Shown: positions 51,809 to 61,601 of the stretch, in pieces
Layout: every line of letters starts with the position of its first letter
How positions within the stretch are numbered: position 1 is the first letter of the stretch
Source: Pseudomaricurvus sp050633365
Lineage (GTDB): Bacteria > Pseudomonadota > Gammaproteobacteria > Pseudomonadales > Cellvibrionaceae
Direction of reading: 5' to 3'
Assembly (NCBI GenBank): GCA_050633365.1
Contig: JBOEGJ010000018.1
Span: forward strand, 1-64,000
DNA: 64,000 bases
Translations under genes and position numbers: made by a program
Notes under the pieces: model-generated
The model's database searches: none
What the model was told of the DNA's origin: nothing
The model's input: the letters and a program-made list of their open reading frames with translations, nothing else

Positions 51809-52522
51809 TCAAGGGCGTTTGAATCGCTCTTCGAGCTCACATAAGGGCATCGGATACTGACGCTGAAGCGATAAGATAGTCGCCTCTATGTCCTTGGCAA
51901 GCTGAGCGTGACGGCGATGAAAATGAGCATAGTTAAACGGCAAAGCGAGCTGCATGGTAGGGACGATTGGGCGTGGCATCAGCGACCGAAAAGCCTCGGT
52001 TTGTTGATCGATCAACCCCACGTAATCGACTCGGCCATTGGCTAACAGCTTGGTCGCTTGCTCAAGCGTTGAAAAGAGAACGATATCAACACCCGGCATG
52101 ATCTTATTGATCAGGGCACGCCCTCCAGGAGTCCCACGGTATATGCCAATGCGCGTCTGAACTGTGTCAGCATCGCGCTGAGCCAGCTGGTATATCCACC
52201 CGCAACTCTGGCTCAAGACAGACTCGACTCGCACGATTTGATTAAAGCCTCGAGAGAGATCAACCGTTCGATGCATATCCCCGTCAAGATTTCCGTTGTT
52301 TAGCTCTACGATCAGACGCTTGCCGGGGAATCGACGAACCTCTAATTGATAGCCATGGCGCAATAATGCCTCTGTTAACAGCCACTCTTCATAGGAACGC
52401 TGATTGGTCTCGATATAGCTGACAGCCCCCAGCACAAAAGGCTCGAGCTCTTCGGCCTCTGAACAACTGATCGCAAGCCCTATCGCGACCATCCAGAGAG
52501 ATTTTAAGGACTGCTTCAACAT
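51809..52522 (-). CDS. Periplasmic solute-binding-like protein, paralog A
   Basis: 237 residues, signal peptide (about 1-24), shared block FPGKRLIVELNNGNLDGD, VDLSRGFNQIVRVESVLSQSCG. It is the first gene of the set. The ligand is unknown. All three paralogs keep DGD-x-x-R, which suggests a common carboxylate- or amino-acid-binding role, but that is inference. Confidence 0.8.
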   Translation of the reverse strand: MLKQSLKSLWMVAIGLAISCSEAEELEPFVLGAVSYIETNQRSYEEWLLTEALLRHGYQLEVRRFPGKRLIVELNNGNLDGDMHRTVDLSRGFNQIVRVESVLSQSCGWIYQLAQRDADTVQTRIGIYRGTPGGRALINKIMPGVDIVLFSTLEQATKLLANGRVDYVGLIDQQTEAFRSLMPRPIVPTMQLALPFNYAHFHRRHAQLAKDIEATILSLQRQYPMPLCELEERFKRP

Positions 52523-52610
52523 GCTGAAACGCCACTGTCGGAAATACTTGATGAAAAGAGACTATAGGCCCCACCTAGGGTAGACGCAACGCTCGGGTGT
52601 CAGGAGGGAA

Positions 52611-53189
52611 TCACTCTTCGAACAAGAAGGAAAGAATATCTGTGAGCTGCCGCTCAAATCCCTGAAAACCGTGATCCCCACCGTCAATAATAAGCTGTCG
52701 CCCACCTTGATAGCGCTCCACGGCTTGCCGATAATCTAAGGTTTCATCACCGGTTTGTACCATCAGCCAATAGGCGGTGAGATCTTTGAGTTGCGGCTGA
52801 TATGCATGACGATACTGATTGCCATGTTCGGCGGTCATGACATAAGAATCTTCTGTGTAGAAGTTCTTCTGGGGCTCGCCTGCAACGCGATCAATCAACT
52901 CATGAGGTCTAACCGAGGGATTCACCAGCACCGCTTTATGGCCGTAATTCTCGACCAGCCAAGTGGACCAAAAGCCCCCCAGCGAGCTGCCAATGAAACC
53001 CACAGATTCACCTTTAAGGCTCGACATCAAAGAGTGTAGCTGCGCCTTCGTCTCCTCTGGGTAGGGACTCAAATACGGGCAGCAGTAATGCACAGAGGGG
53101 CGATTGTCTAACAACCACTGCCGAGTCAGCATCGCCTTATGGGATTCAGGGGAGCTTAAGAAGCCGTGCACATAGACGAGCGTTGCCAT
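52611..53189 (-). CDS. yqiA: YqiA-like esterase
   Basis: 192 residues, alpha/beta hydrolase with YVHGFLSSPESHK oxyanion loop, nucleophile elbow G-S-S69-L-G-G and C-terminal GGDHGF with the catalytic histidine. It matches E. coli YqiA, which lies near parE and cpdA. The ATG was chosen over a TTG two codons earlier. Confidence 0.9.
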   Translation of the reverse strand: MATLVYVHGFLSSPESHKAMLTRQWLLDNRPSVHYCCPYLSPYPEETKAQLHSLMSSLKGESVGFIGSSLGGFWSTWLVENYGHKAVLVNPSVRPHELIDRVAGEPQKNFYTEDSYVMTAEHGNQYRHAYQPQLKDLTAYWLMVQTGDETLDYRQAVERYQGGRQLIIDGGDHGFQGFERQLTDILSFLFEE

Positions 53190-53308
53190 AGACAATCCAG
53201 AGAGAAGAAGTCAAACAGAGCCGATAGAATAACTGTTTGTGAACAGCAGAAACACTTGCGACTATTGGCCTGTGAGTAAAAGCCGCGAAGGCCACAGAGA
53301 AAAGAAGC

Positions 53309-54115
53309 TCAGTAACCTGCGGAGGCGAAGTCGATACCGTAAGTCTTTTCGGGAATGCGCTCAATCCCTGTCATGAAGCTGCCGTCGGGAGATAAATCGA
53401 ACCAGCGGTAGCCCGGCATTTTTTCGTCCAACGCAAAGTCGTGACTATTGGGCTTAAACTGAATACAGGTGGAGGGCGCCGCGTAGAGCGAAAAGTGGGC
53501 GTATTGAGAAACATACTCTTGATGCACATGCCCCCAAGAAAGCGCTTTCACACTGGGATACTGTGCCAGTAAATCAAGCAGCTCTGGAGCATTCTTAATC
53601 ACATACTGATCAATCCAATCACAGCCCACCGCAACCGGCTGATGATGCACAAACACCAAAGCAGGCTTGGCGCAGCGATCGAGCAATTGACGTGCGCGCT
53701 GCAGCTCAGCTTGAGCAATATCGCCGTATTCGTGCCCAGGCACACTGGAATCGAGTAAGATGATTTGCCAGTGTTCCAGCTCGAGATAATCGCGCTCAAC
53801 CTGTGCCTTTGGGAACTGACGCATGACACTATCGAGATCATGATTGCCGGCAAGCCAGCTGATCTGGCACGGCAAGTGGTCTTTGACTCCTGCAAGGAAA
53901 CGCTCATAGGCCTCTAAGTGACCATCACTGGCGACGTCACCACTGGCCACTATCAAATCGGCGCCAGATTCTTCTTGCTTCAATGTTCGCAGCACATCAA
54001 AAAAACTCTCATCGGTATCCAAACCCAAGAGCTGCTCACCGGGACGACCACCAAGGTGTGTGTCGGTGATTTGAAGCACTCGATAAGGAGATGTGTTTTT
54101 ATCAGTATTCTGCAC
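53309..54115 (-). CDS. cpdA: 3',5'-cyclic AMP phosphodiesterase
   Basis: Hydrolyses cAMP to AMP. 268 residues, calcineurin-like metallophosphoesterase: D18-x-H20 (TDTHLGG), GDVASDGH, GNHD, the VHHQPV and GHVHQE motifs. The pair of cpdA with DUF1249 and nudF is the usual gammaproteobacterial order. A likely -10 (TATAAT then GCGGG, 54280-54285, minus strand) with a poor -35 lies about 165 bases upstream. Confidence 0.94.
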   Translation of the reverse strand: MQNTDKNTSPYRVLQITDTHLGGRPGEQLLGLDTDESFFDVLRTLKQEESGADLIVASGDVASDGHLEAYERFLAGVKDHLPCQISWLAGNHDLDSVMRQFPKAQVERDYLELEHWQIILLDSSVPGHEYGDIAQAELQRARQLLDRCAKPALVFVHHQPVAVGCDWIDQYVIKNAPELLDLLAQYPSVKALSWGHVHQEYVSQYAHFSLYAAPSTCIQFKPNSHDFALDEKMPGYRWFDLSPDGSFMTGIERIPEKTYGIDFASAGY

Positions 54116-54371
54116 GTTTGCAATCCATCTGGCTCTCTGTCCTGAGGCTCTGTGTTCCAGCTGTCACGGTAAAACTAGACACACTCTTCGAATCCCTGAG
54201 AGATGTCGTCGCTATCATCATCAGCAATGCGAATTGATTATAGCCATGTTTACCAAGTGATGAACAATTTCAAACCCGCATTATAGCAGCGCTTGCGTCT
54301 TATAATTGTGAGTAGTGTCTCGCTAAGGACCAGACAATCGTCAATACCGCTGCCGTAAAAGCCTTGAATGA

Positions 54372-54857
54372 TCAGCGAACTAGAGGTGTAGCGACTCGAC
54401 CATGAGCCAAACTGTAAGACAACCAATCGCTCAAAAATCGGTTAAATTGAGCCTTCTCATCCTTTTGATATAGGTTTTTATTAGGATAATCATACTTGGG
54501 CTTAATCTGGCGATGCTCTTTCCAGGCCACGACTTCGGCCATTTTGGCGTCGTGATAGAGTCGAACCTGTAATTTGGGTGAACTGCCCCAATCGTTCAAA
54601 CCGTTGTTTTGGACCACATCCAACATGGTGGTATAGCGTGCCCGCTCGGTGATCTGAAAGTGAATCTGCCACACCTTAGCACCCGCCTGGACATCGTAAT
54701 GCCACTGCTCAGATTCTTCGAACGCTGGCATGAGCTTTAACAGACGCGCGTAATTTGCCTCGCAGTGGGACATCTGCTCGGCCAAATCGACGGTATATCG
54801 ACGCGGCCCGCGACGGGGCCCAACGGGCAAAGTCGTCTGCGAAGGTGGATTTGGCAT
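54372..54857 (-). CDS. DUF1249 family protein (YqiB-like)
   Basis: 161 residues, with YTVDLAEQMSHCEANYARLLKLMP at the N-terminus and the C-terminal RLYHDAKMAEVVAWKEHRQIKPKY pattern of the YqiB family. Unknown function, always near cpdA and nudF. The ATG opening MPNPPS was chosen. Confidence 0.85.
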   Translation of the reverse strand: MPNPPSQTTLPVGPRRGPRRYTVDLAEQMSHCEANYARLLKLMPAFEESEQWHYDVQAGAKVWQIHFQITERARYTTMLDVVQNNGLNDWGSSPKLQVRLYHDAKMAEVVAWKEHRQIKPKYDYPNKNLYQKDEKAQFNRFLSDWLSYSLAHGRVATPLVR

Positions 54858-55015
54858 AATAAACCTAGTCTCTGTATGCGGGCATGAAGGAGGGAGAACT
54901 TTACCAAGTCTCGTATAACTTGCCACGCCAATAGCGCAATTTTAGTGAATAACCACAAAATCACACGGGCTAAATACGGGTAATTTCACGTCGCCACGAG
55001 CCCTAGAGCCTAATC

Positions 55016-55648
55016 TCAGCACCGCAAGCGAGCATGATTTAACTGCAACCACTGTAAAGCAATCAGTGTTGCCGCATTGTTAAAGCGACCACTGTAGAGA
55101 TGCTCAAACACCTGCTGCGCTGGCAGCACCAACAGACGGATGTCTTCGCCTTCGTCATCGAGGCCGTTAATTGAACCATCGCGCCCCGATAGTGACGCCA
55201 GAGCACAGTAGACATGCAAACGCTCATCACAGCCTCCCGGCGAGGCCATATATTCGCACACATATTCCACCGAACTGGGGGTAATATCGGCCTCTTCTTT
55301 CAGCTCTCGCCACACCACATCTTCGGTGGTTTCGCCCGCTTCAACCATACCGGCCACCACCTCGAGACACCAAGGACTTTGCTCGCCACCCATGGCCCCA
55401 GGTCGAATTTGTTCGACCAATCCAATGAGGTCGTTTTGAGGGTCGTAAAGTACCGCGCCAACGGCCTCACCGCGAAACAAAACCTCGCGTTTGATCACCG
55501 AGCTCCATCCGCCGCGGTATAGCTTGTGACGATAATCGAGCCGCTTCATCGAAAAAAAGCCCTGATACAGAACTTCGCGCTCTACAACCTGTACATCCTC
55601 GGTGCCGAATGTGGGCTGTAAAAACGGGGGGAGAGACGAGTCTGTCAT
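55016..55648 (-). CDS. nudF: ADP-ribose diphosphatase
   Basis: Nudix hydrolase splitting ADP-ribose to AMP and ribose-5-phosphate. 210 residues. Nudix box at about 100-122: GMVEAGETTEDVVWRELKEEADI, the last glycine of the box being alanine. GLVEQIRPGAMG precedes it, typical of NudF. Confidence 0.94.
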   Translation of the reverse strand: MTDSSLPPFLQPTFGTEDVQVVEREVLYQGFFSMKRLDYRHKLYRGGWSSVIKREVLFRGEAVGAVLYDPQNDLIGLVEQIRPGAMGGEQSPWCLEVVAGMVEAGETTEDVVWRELKEEADITPSSVEYVCEYMASPGGCDERLHVYCALASLSGRDGSINGLDDEGEDIRLLVLPAQQVFEHLYSGRFNNAATLIALQWLQLNHARLRC

Positions 55649-55839
55649 TAAAATTCCATTAATTAGTCGATAGTACCCTTGGGGGGAGTAGAAGAGAAAA
55701 CCGCTTAAACCTCATCTGCTCTTGTCGACTTCTCATCAACAGTTCAATGAGATGGCGCTAAAAGACCATCGGTGGCGGTCGAGCTCATGATAGACTTTCG
55801 CGACTAAATAACAATACTAACGCCATCGGGAGATGCCTC

Positions 55840-56100
55840 ATGCACGCCAATATCGCAAAAATCGTCACAACAGTTTTTTGGGCTGTTTTGGGTTACAGCT
55901 TTGTTTTTCCATTCAGTGACGGCATACAATCACCGCTTGTCATGGCCGGCGCAGTAATGGCGGGGGTTCACTTGCTGGAATTTATCCTACAGCGCAACAA
56001 ACTCAATGCCATAAACGCTGGCGGTGTTAACGGGTTTATTCAAACCATGATCTTTGGCTTTGGCTACTGGCTTCCGTTACTGCAGAAGAAAGAAAAGTAA
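55840..56100 (+). CDS. DUF1145 family membrane protein
   Basis: 86 residues with about three hydrophobic helices and a Lys-rich end. The pattern with FWAVLGYSFVFPF and FIQTMIFGFGYWLPLL is of the DUF1145 type. The SD GGGAG is eight bases upstream of ATG. Function unknown. It is convergent with the bat operon. Confidence 0.8.
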   Translation: MHANIAKIVTTVFWAVLGYSFVFPFSDGIQSPLVMAGAVMAGVHLLEFILQRNKLNAINAGGVNGFIQTMIFGFGYWLPLLQKKEK

Positions 56101-56116
56101 GTAGGACACGACTCTA

Positions 56117-57472
56117 TCAGCTTGGATTCAGCGGCTGCAAAGAAACCGTGGCAGAGACAGAACTCTTGTCGCTGCCGCCATCGACCGAGATGGCACTCAG
56201 GTTCATATCAGTAATCAACAACCACATCTGACGACGCTGACTAAAACTCGCACGGGTTTGTTGCTGAGCCATCAGGCACCAGCCAGCCCACAGTTTTTGC
56301 TTCGACTCTGGCAAGGGTTTTAACGGCTGATTCGACGCATTGCGCCAGCGATAATAGGCGGACACGATCTGACTAGGTGATTGAAAGTAAACCCGACTCC
56401 TCAAAGACATTCGCAACCAAAACTCTGAGTGATAAATCTCGCGAACCTGCTCAACACCGCCAGCAACAATCACTCGCATCAGACGCCAACAAGCGAAAGA
56501 CAATAAGATCAATCCCGCCAACGCGCTGAGCAACTTAACCACCGATAGCGCATCAACTGACTCCAGATTGAACCAATGAAATGAAGCGCCTGCAGAGCTG
56601 TTTACGCGAGGCTTTACACCGCTAATGGATTGCTGCGCCACTTGGCTTTGCTGCCAGCCATCGCCATCCCACCACCACATAGAAATCGGCGGTAGTATCA
56701 ACCCACCCTCGTCCAGCAGCGTGTACTGACGGGTTTCAACTCTCACGCCCTCAAAAGCCCCCCGATTGGTTTTATCATCAACCGACGAAGACAAGCTTGT
56801 TTGTTTGACGCCGCTGACCTCTGGCCATACTAAAGGCGGTATGAGCATCCCTAGGGTTCCAGTAGCGCGAATCTCTATGCGCCTCTCGACCAGATCTCCA
56901 ACACTTAACTCATCCAACGTCGAAGAGAACCTTTGATCAATAATCACATCGCTGGCCACTAATGATGCCACTCGCTTCGACTCGGCAGCTTCATCGCCCG
57001 ATGATTCTGCGCTTTCGACAGGGGGCAGTGCTTTTACCATCATCAACAAAGGCTTAGAGCGCAGTGTGCGTTTCTCAAGTGGTTTACCAGGCCCTGTAGT
57101 GACCCAAACAATGACCTCGACTCCGTCGATGACATACTGACCTGCTCGCTGGGGAAAGATCGTATACTCACGACGCTGTACCGCGTAATTTTCGCTCCCT
57201 ATTCGCTCGCTGTAATTTGTTGCAAAGGTTTCTGCCTTAAGGTTGATCGCATCGCGAACCGCCAAGTGTGAAAAGCGCGGTGCCTTGGAGAACCAGCGGC
57301 TGGTGAGCACATCTACCGCCAAAGTTACTCGCTCCCCGACAACGGCTTCAAACACCTGCGAGGCATATTGAGAATCGTTGTTGTCAGCGACAAATTGTGC
57401 GCGAATTCTAATGTCCTCTTCGGCGCAGAGCCACAGCGGGAATAACACCAACAGCCCAATAAACAACCTCAT
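56117..57472 (-). CDS. batD: BatD-like protein
   Basis: 451 residues: signal peptide (1-17), large beta-rich periplasmic region (about 20-300), one transmembrane helix (about 308-330) and a cytoplasmic tail. It is the last gene of a moxR-bat operon and overlaps batC by ATGA. BatD proteins are of unknown biochemistry; with BatA/B they have been linked to stress tolerance and envelope integrity in other bacteria. Confidence 0.85.
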   Translation of the reverse strand: MRLFIGLLVLFPLWLCAEEDIRIRAQFVADNNDSQYASQVFEAVVGERVTLAVDVLTSRWFSKAPRFSHLAVRDAINLKAETFATNYSERIGSENYAVQRREYTIFPQRAGQYVIDGVEVIVWVTTGPGKPLEKRTLRSKPLLMMVKALPPVESAESSGDEAAESKRVASLVASDVIIDQRFSSTLDELSVGDLVERRIEIRATGTLGMLIPPLVWPEVSGVKQTSLSSSVDDKTNRGAFEGVRVETRQYTLLDEGGLILPPISMWWWDGDGWQQSQVAQQSISGVKPRVNSSAGASFHWFNLESVDALSVVKLLSALAGLILLSFACWRLMRVIVAGGVEQVREIYHSEFWLRMSLRSRVYFQSPSQIVSAYYRWRNASNQPLKPLPESKQKLWAGWCLMAQQQTRASFSQRRQMWLLITDMNLSAISVDGGSDKSSVSATVSLQPLNPS

Positions 57473-58149
57473 TGATTCTCGGCCTCTTCAAGTTGGTAGC
57501 GAAACTTCAGCACCAAAAAATCCGCGGGTTTTGATTGAAGCCGACGCATCCACAGAGCCTGAATTTCTTCCGACGACATATCACCGCTATTGGTAACATC
57601 TGCTGTAGTCGCTTGCTGCATTCTTTCGCTATCCGCCGAGTCAAAAACGATTTCATCTGCCTCAAGTTTTCCGCCGGTACCACCACTAAAGTCGGTAACC
57701 TCTTGAGGTTGTTTCGACAAGGCAATCACCAGTTCTAAGTTTTCTTTGACGGGCAAGTAATCTGGCTCCAACTGTAAACTCAACTCATAACTATCAATGG
57801 CCTCTTGATAACGCTCGAGATGGGCGAGGGCATTGCCCCGGTAGAAGAGCGCGCGAGACCCCGCCTGGCGCCCCCACAAAATTTCGGCGGCGGAGAAGTT
57901 CTCGGCCGCATAATAGGCTGCGGCTTGCCATTGAGGGTCGTCAAAACGTTGCGCGGCCGATAGATAGTCACCGCGGGCGAAATACCAGTGCCCCTGCTGA
58001 TCTGGAGTTACCCACAAATCCAGCCAAGCACTTTTGGGATTACTCACGGAAAAATAAGCCTGCCAGAGCCCTAACAACAACAGCCATACTAATAGGGCCG
58101 CACCGAGCAGTTTGAGGGGCGACGATAACAGAGCCCTTATGAAATTCAT
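57469..58149 (-). CDS. batC: BatC-like TPR protein
   Basis: 226 residues: N-terminal transmembrane helix (about 12-33), TPR-like region (about 55-145: YFARGDYLSAAQRFDDP, RGNALAHLERYQEAIDSYELSLQLEPDY) and an acidic C-terminal part. The ATG in the ATGA overlap with batB was chosen. Confidence 0.85.
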   Translation of the reverse strand: MNFIRALLSSPLKLLGAALLVWLLLLGLWQAYFSVSNPKSAWLDLWVTPDQQGHWYFARGDYLSAAQRFDDPQWQAAAYYAAENFSAAEILWGRQAGSRALFYRGNALAHLERYQEAIDSYELSLQLEPDYLPVKENLELVIALSKQPQEVTDFSGGTGGKLEADEIVFDSADSERMQQATTADVTNSGDMSSEEIQALWMRRLQSKPADFLVLKFRYQLEEAENQ

Positions 58150-59081
58150 GACCACTGCAACACCATGCCTCGACGATAGAACAACGCCATTAGGATCATT
58201 AATGGCCAGACAAAATAGTGACCGTCGTCGCGCCACTGTACGTCATCTCTCTGCTGGAGTTGATGCTGCCATCGACGTTGAATGTTACCGATCAAAGTCT
58301 CAACGTCGCTGCTGTCAGAAGTCCAGAGGACCCCATCTATGCCGACGCTATCCAGTGTTCTCGATAGGGAATTCGATTTATCCAACATCGGAGTCTGCAC
58401 CGATAAAAAGCTCACACTCACATGGTCAGGAGTTCGATTCCATTGACTATCCACGGGCAAAAAATCAATCAAATCATCACCCACTAGGACAATGGAGCCA
58501 CCAAACTCTCCCAGCATAAGACTGGCTTTCTGTAACAACAAGTCAGGCCGGTTACCGGTCTTTGGCACAACTCTTGGGTCGAGATCTTCAAGGTACAACG
58601 CCAAAACTTTACCGTCTTCGGTTAAGGGTAAAACCGTATGAGTCGAGCCCGCGTAAATCATCAACGAGGTAGGCGCCCCGCGGCGCGATTCCAGTAAGTT
58701 TGCGATTTTTTGTTTTGCATGAGTCAAGCGAGAGGGTTTTAAATCCTCCTCAAGCATAGATTCCCCCAAATACAGTCCAATCACCAGCGGCGCCGTATCG
58801 TCTACTAGGGGTGAAGGCAATCGCTGCCAAGAGGGACCCGCTAGCGCAATCACCCAACAAATCGTCAGCAGGCTCACCACCAGCGCCGGTGTCGCTCTCG
58901 ACTGAGTATCCGGACGTGTCAAAAGCGCGTCCAACAACGCTGGCGCAATGTATTTTTGCCAATCACTTTTTTGATCGTACTTACGCAACAGCCAACTGAT
59001 CAGAAATCCCAGCGGCAACGCCAAAAGCCAATAAGGACGCAAGAAATGAAACTGATCCAACGCCAGCAACAGCTCACTCAT
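58146..59081 (-). CDS. batB: BatB-like vWA-fold protein with degenerate MIDAS
   Basis: 311 residues: two N-terminal transmembrane helices, a vWA-like domain (about 98-285) and a C-terminal helix. The MIDAS DxSxS reads Y-L-G-E-S (residues 104-108), and the usual TDG strand ends in GDDLID. Metal binding is therefore doubtful. It overlaps batA and batC by ATGA. Confidence 0.82.
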   Translation of the reverse strand: MSELLLALDQFHFLRPYWLLALPLGFLISWLLRKYDQKSDWQKYIAPALLDALLTRPDTQSRATPALVVSLLTICWVIALAGPSWQRLPSPLVDDTAPLVIGLYLGESMLEEDLKPSRLTHAKQKIANLLESRRGAPTSLMIYAGSTHTVLPLTEDGKVLALYLEDLDPRVVPKTGNRPDLLLQKASLMLGEFGGSIVLVGDDLIDFLPVDSQWNRTPDHVSVSFLSVQTPMLDKSNSLSRTLDSVGIDGVLWTSDSSDVETLIGNIQRRWQHQLQQRDDVQWRDDGHYFVWPLMILMALFYRRGMVLQWS

Positions 59082-60061
59082 GACTCACCCATTTTTTGTT
59101 GGCGCAGCGCTCTAATCAATTGAAACAGCAGCTGTAACACTAAAGCTATGCCAAGCGGCCAGTAAAAAAGCGGCTGACGAGGTCGATAGCTTTCACTGTC
59201 GACCTTCTGTGGCTCGAGCCTTTCCAGTGCCCGATAGACCTCTTGCAATTGAGCCCCAGTGGTCGCTCGAAAGAATACACCACCGGTAATTGCACTCATT
59301 TTTTGCAAGGTCGCCACATCCATTTCCTGCTCACCAGACGCGGATAAATCACCCACTGCGACAGCGTGAATAGTAATACCTGCGTCGGCCGCTACTTGAG
59401 CGGCATCCAATGGCGGCACTCGGCTGCCAGAGTCATTGCCATCGGTGAGTAAGATGAGCACTTTTTGCGAAATATCACTGCTGGAAAAATGATTAACCGC
59501 CAACCCCACCGCATCACCCAACATGGTTTTCGGGCCCGCCATTCGAGTCCTAGTTTCAAACAGCAGCGTTTTAAATAGGTCGTGATCTTGGGTAAAAGGC
59601 ACCTGCAAATACGGGCGATCACCAAAGACAATAAGGCCGAAGCGATCGCCCTGTCGATTCTCTATGAATTCGCTGGCGACGGTTTTGACCCCGGTTAATC
59701 GATCAACGGCTTTGGTATCGTCAAAAGAGAACTCTTCAGCTTCCATAGAGCCCGACAAGTCAACGGCCATCATAAAATCCCGCGACGGCTTTGAAATCAT
59801 TCGCACCTCACCCAGCCATACCGGCTGACATAAGGCCGCAATAATCGAGAGCCAGCTCACAAACAAGACCAACTGCTGAACAAAGTTTCGGCGAAGAATC
59901 AGTGCGCCTTTGCCGGGCTGGTTGCCGGACAGGTTGACCAGCAGCTTAAACACCGACACACGCAATGCAGCCCGAGGTGTGCGATAGGCGCTGACAAGAA
60001 AGTGCACAACCAATGGCAAAACAAGAAACACCAACGGCCAACTGCGCTCGAATACAATCAC
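59078..60061 (-). CDS. batA: BatA-like vWA-domain protein
   Basis: 327 residues: transmembrane helices at both ends and a vWA domain with intact MIDAS D101-x-S103-G-S105, a threonine-equivalent MLGDAVG, and LLTDGNDSG. It overlaps batB and the DUF4381 gene by ATGA. Confidence 0.92.
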   Translation of the reverse strand: MIVFERSWPLVFLVLPLVVHFLVSAYRTPRAALRVSVFKLLVNLSGNQPGKGALILRRNFVQQLVLFVSWLSIIAALCQPVWLGEVRMISKPSRDFMMAVDLSGSMEAEEFSFDDTKAVDRLTGVKTVASEFIENRQGDRFGLIVFGDRPYLQVPFTQDHDLFKTLLFETRTRMAGPKTMLGDAVGLAVNHFSSSDISQKVLILLTDGNDSGSRVPPLDAAQVAADAGITIHAVAVGDLSASGEQEMDVATLQKMSAITGGVFFRATTGAQLQEVYRALERLEPQKVDSESYRPRQPLFYWPLGIALVLQLLFQLIRALRQQKMGES

Positions 60062-60669
60062 GATGCGCCCTCACTTTGCGTTGCGACAGAGTTACCGGCT
60101 TTACCCGACAGCTGAGCAACCGAGACACCAACATATTGATGATGAGCTGAAATCCAAGTACGGCTCCAATCAATCAACTCTCGCCGCTGATTGGCAGTCA
60201 TTGCTTCCACCTCGGATGTTTTTCGATAGGCTAAATCAGCAATAAACGACGGCGGTGATGTGGGCGAACTAGCACGCCAAAATTGCAACCATTCTTCGGC
60301 ATTCAACCCGACCAATTCAGTGCGAGCCCAGCGACTGAACGCCACCTGTTTTAAGAGACCTGGAATACCAGCCAGTTCGTGATGGTGACCGAGATCAAGC
60401 CGGGCCTCAATAAGGTTGAGCTGAGCCTGCGCTTGCCGAATGTAGAGCCTTGATTGGCGAAATCGATACCAGGCCCAACAACCGCAAGCCACAAATACAA
60501 GAACGAGAAACAACAACCAGACGATAATCGACGCCTCTGGTAGGTAACCGCTGTTTTCGGGCAATGAGATCTCGTGAGCATTGCTCATCCAATCATTGCC
60601 AAAGTCCGGCGCTATATTTGGCAGGGTTTTAAACGGTTGACTGTGGGTAAAGAATTCGACAGGCATCAA
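60058..60669 (-). CDS. DUF4381 family protein
   Basis: 203 residues with a short periplasmic N-terminus, one transmembrane helix (about 47-68) and a cytoplasmic domain with AFSRWARTELVGLNAEEWLQF, typical for DUF4381 proteins in bat operons. Function unknown. It overlaps DUF58 by ATGA. Confidence 0.85.
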   Translation of the reverse strand: MMPVEFFTHSQPFKTLPNIAPDFGNDWMSNAHEISLPENSGYLPEASIIVWLLFLVLVFVACGCWAWYRFRQSRLYIRQAQAQLNLIEARLDLGHHHELAGIPGLLKQVAFSRWARTELVGLNAEEWLQFWRASSPTSPPSFIADLAYRKTSEVEAMTANQRRELIDWSRTWISAHHQYVGVSVAQLSGKAGNSVATQSEGAS

Positions 60670-61601
60670 TTGCCCCCAGACATCATTGTTATCAGCTGAG
60701 ATTCGACAGTTTGCGCCGCACTGATCGGCAGCACTGGCACTTGGCGCGCTCTTAGAAATTGACGGGCCTGAGTTAACCGAGCCTGAAACTGATGATCAAA
60801 ATTGTTGCGCAGGGTTTCATCCGATGTATCAATTTCAACCTGATACTGTCCATCACTGACCGCTAACTTGCCTCCCTCGGGCAAGTTCTGCTCCATGGGA
60901 TCGTAAACAAAGCCCAGAATAACGCTGTTACGCCGCGCCAATGCCGATAGATATTCCCCGCTCCGCTCGTCGGCACCGTCCAAATCGGAAATCAAATAAA
61001 TCAACGCATCATGCCCTGCATGATCGACCACTTTTTTGAGCGCATGATTCAATTGCGCCGAGCTACCCTGCTGCGCCGTTTTTAGCCGACGGCCATAATC
61101 TTCGAGGGAATGAAACGTTTGCATTAAGTGCTGGCGAGTTGCTCTTGCGGGAATCTCGGATATGGAGTGGTCATTAAAAATCACGCTACCGACGCGATCG
61201 CCCTGGGCCAGAGATTTCCAGCCAACCAGCGCCGCCATTTGTGCCGCAGCGACCGACTTCATCATAAGACGTGAACCAAAGAACATCGATAGACGCTGAT
61301 CGACGATCACAATCACCGGTCGCTCACGCTCCTCGGCGTAGACTCGAACGTGTGGTTTTCGGGTTCTATTAGTAACTTTCCAATCCATCTGGCGAATATC
61401 GTCGCCCTGGCGATATTGACGAAGCTCTTCGAAGTCGAGCCCGCGCCCGCGCACCGAGGAACGATGGCGCCCTACCAGCACATTATCAATTTTCGATGAG
61501 CGTGCCAGCGGAAGTTGACGAGCTTGATACTGCAGCCGAACTAAATCGGATACCGTGACACATACGCTGCCGTCATCGTTGCTTTCAGCCTCTTTGGCCA
61601 T
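60666..61601 (-). CDS. DUF58 family protein
   Basis: 311 residues. DUF58 pattern RGLDFEELRQYRQGDDIRQMDWKVTNRTRKPHVRVYAEERE split over the first 120 residues, with a vWA-like C-terminal half. Partner of MoxR AAA ATPases. It starts inside the moxR stop (one-base overlap). Confidence 0.92.
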   Translation of the reverse strand: MAKEAESNDDGSVCVTVSDLVRLQYQARQLPLARSSKIDNVLVGRHRSSVRGRGLDFEELRQYRQGDDIRQMDWKVTNRTRKPHVRVYAEERERPVIVIVDQRLSMFFGSRLMMKSVAAAQMAALVGWKSLAQGDRVGSVIFNDHSISEIPARATRQHLMQTFHSLEDYGRRLKTAQQGSSAQLNHALKKVVDHAGHDALIYLISDLDGADERSGEYLSALARRNSVILGFVYDPMEQNLPEGGKLAVSDGQYQVEIDTSDETLRNNFDHQFQARLTQARQFLRARQVPVLPISAAQTVESQLITMMSGGN

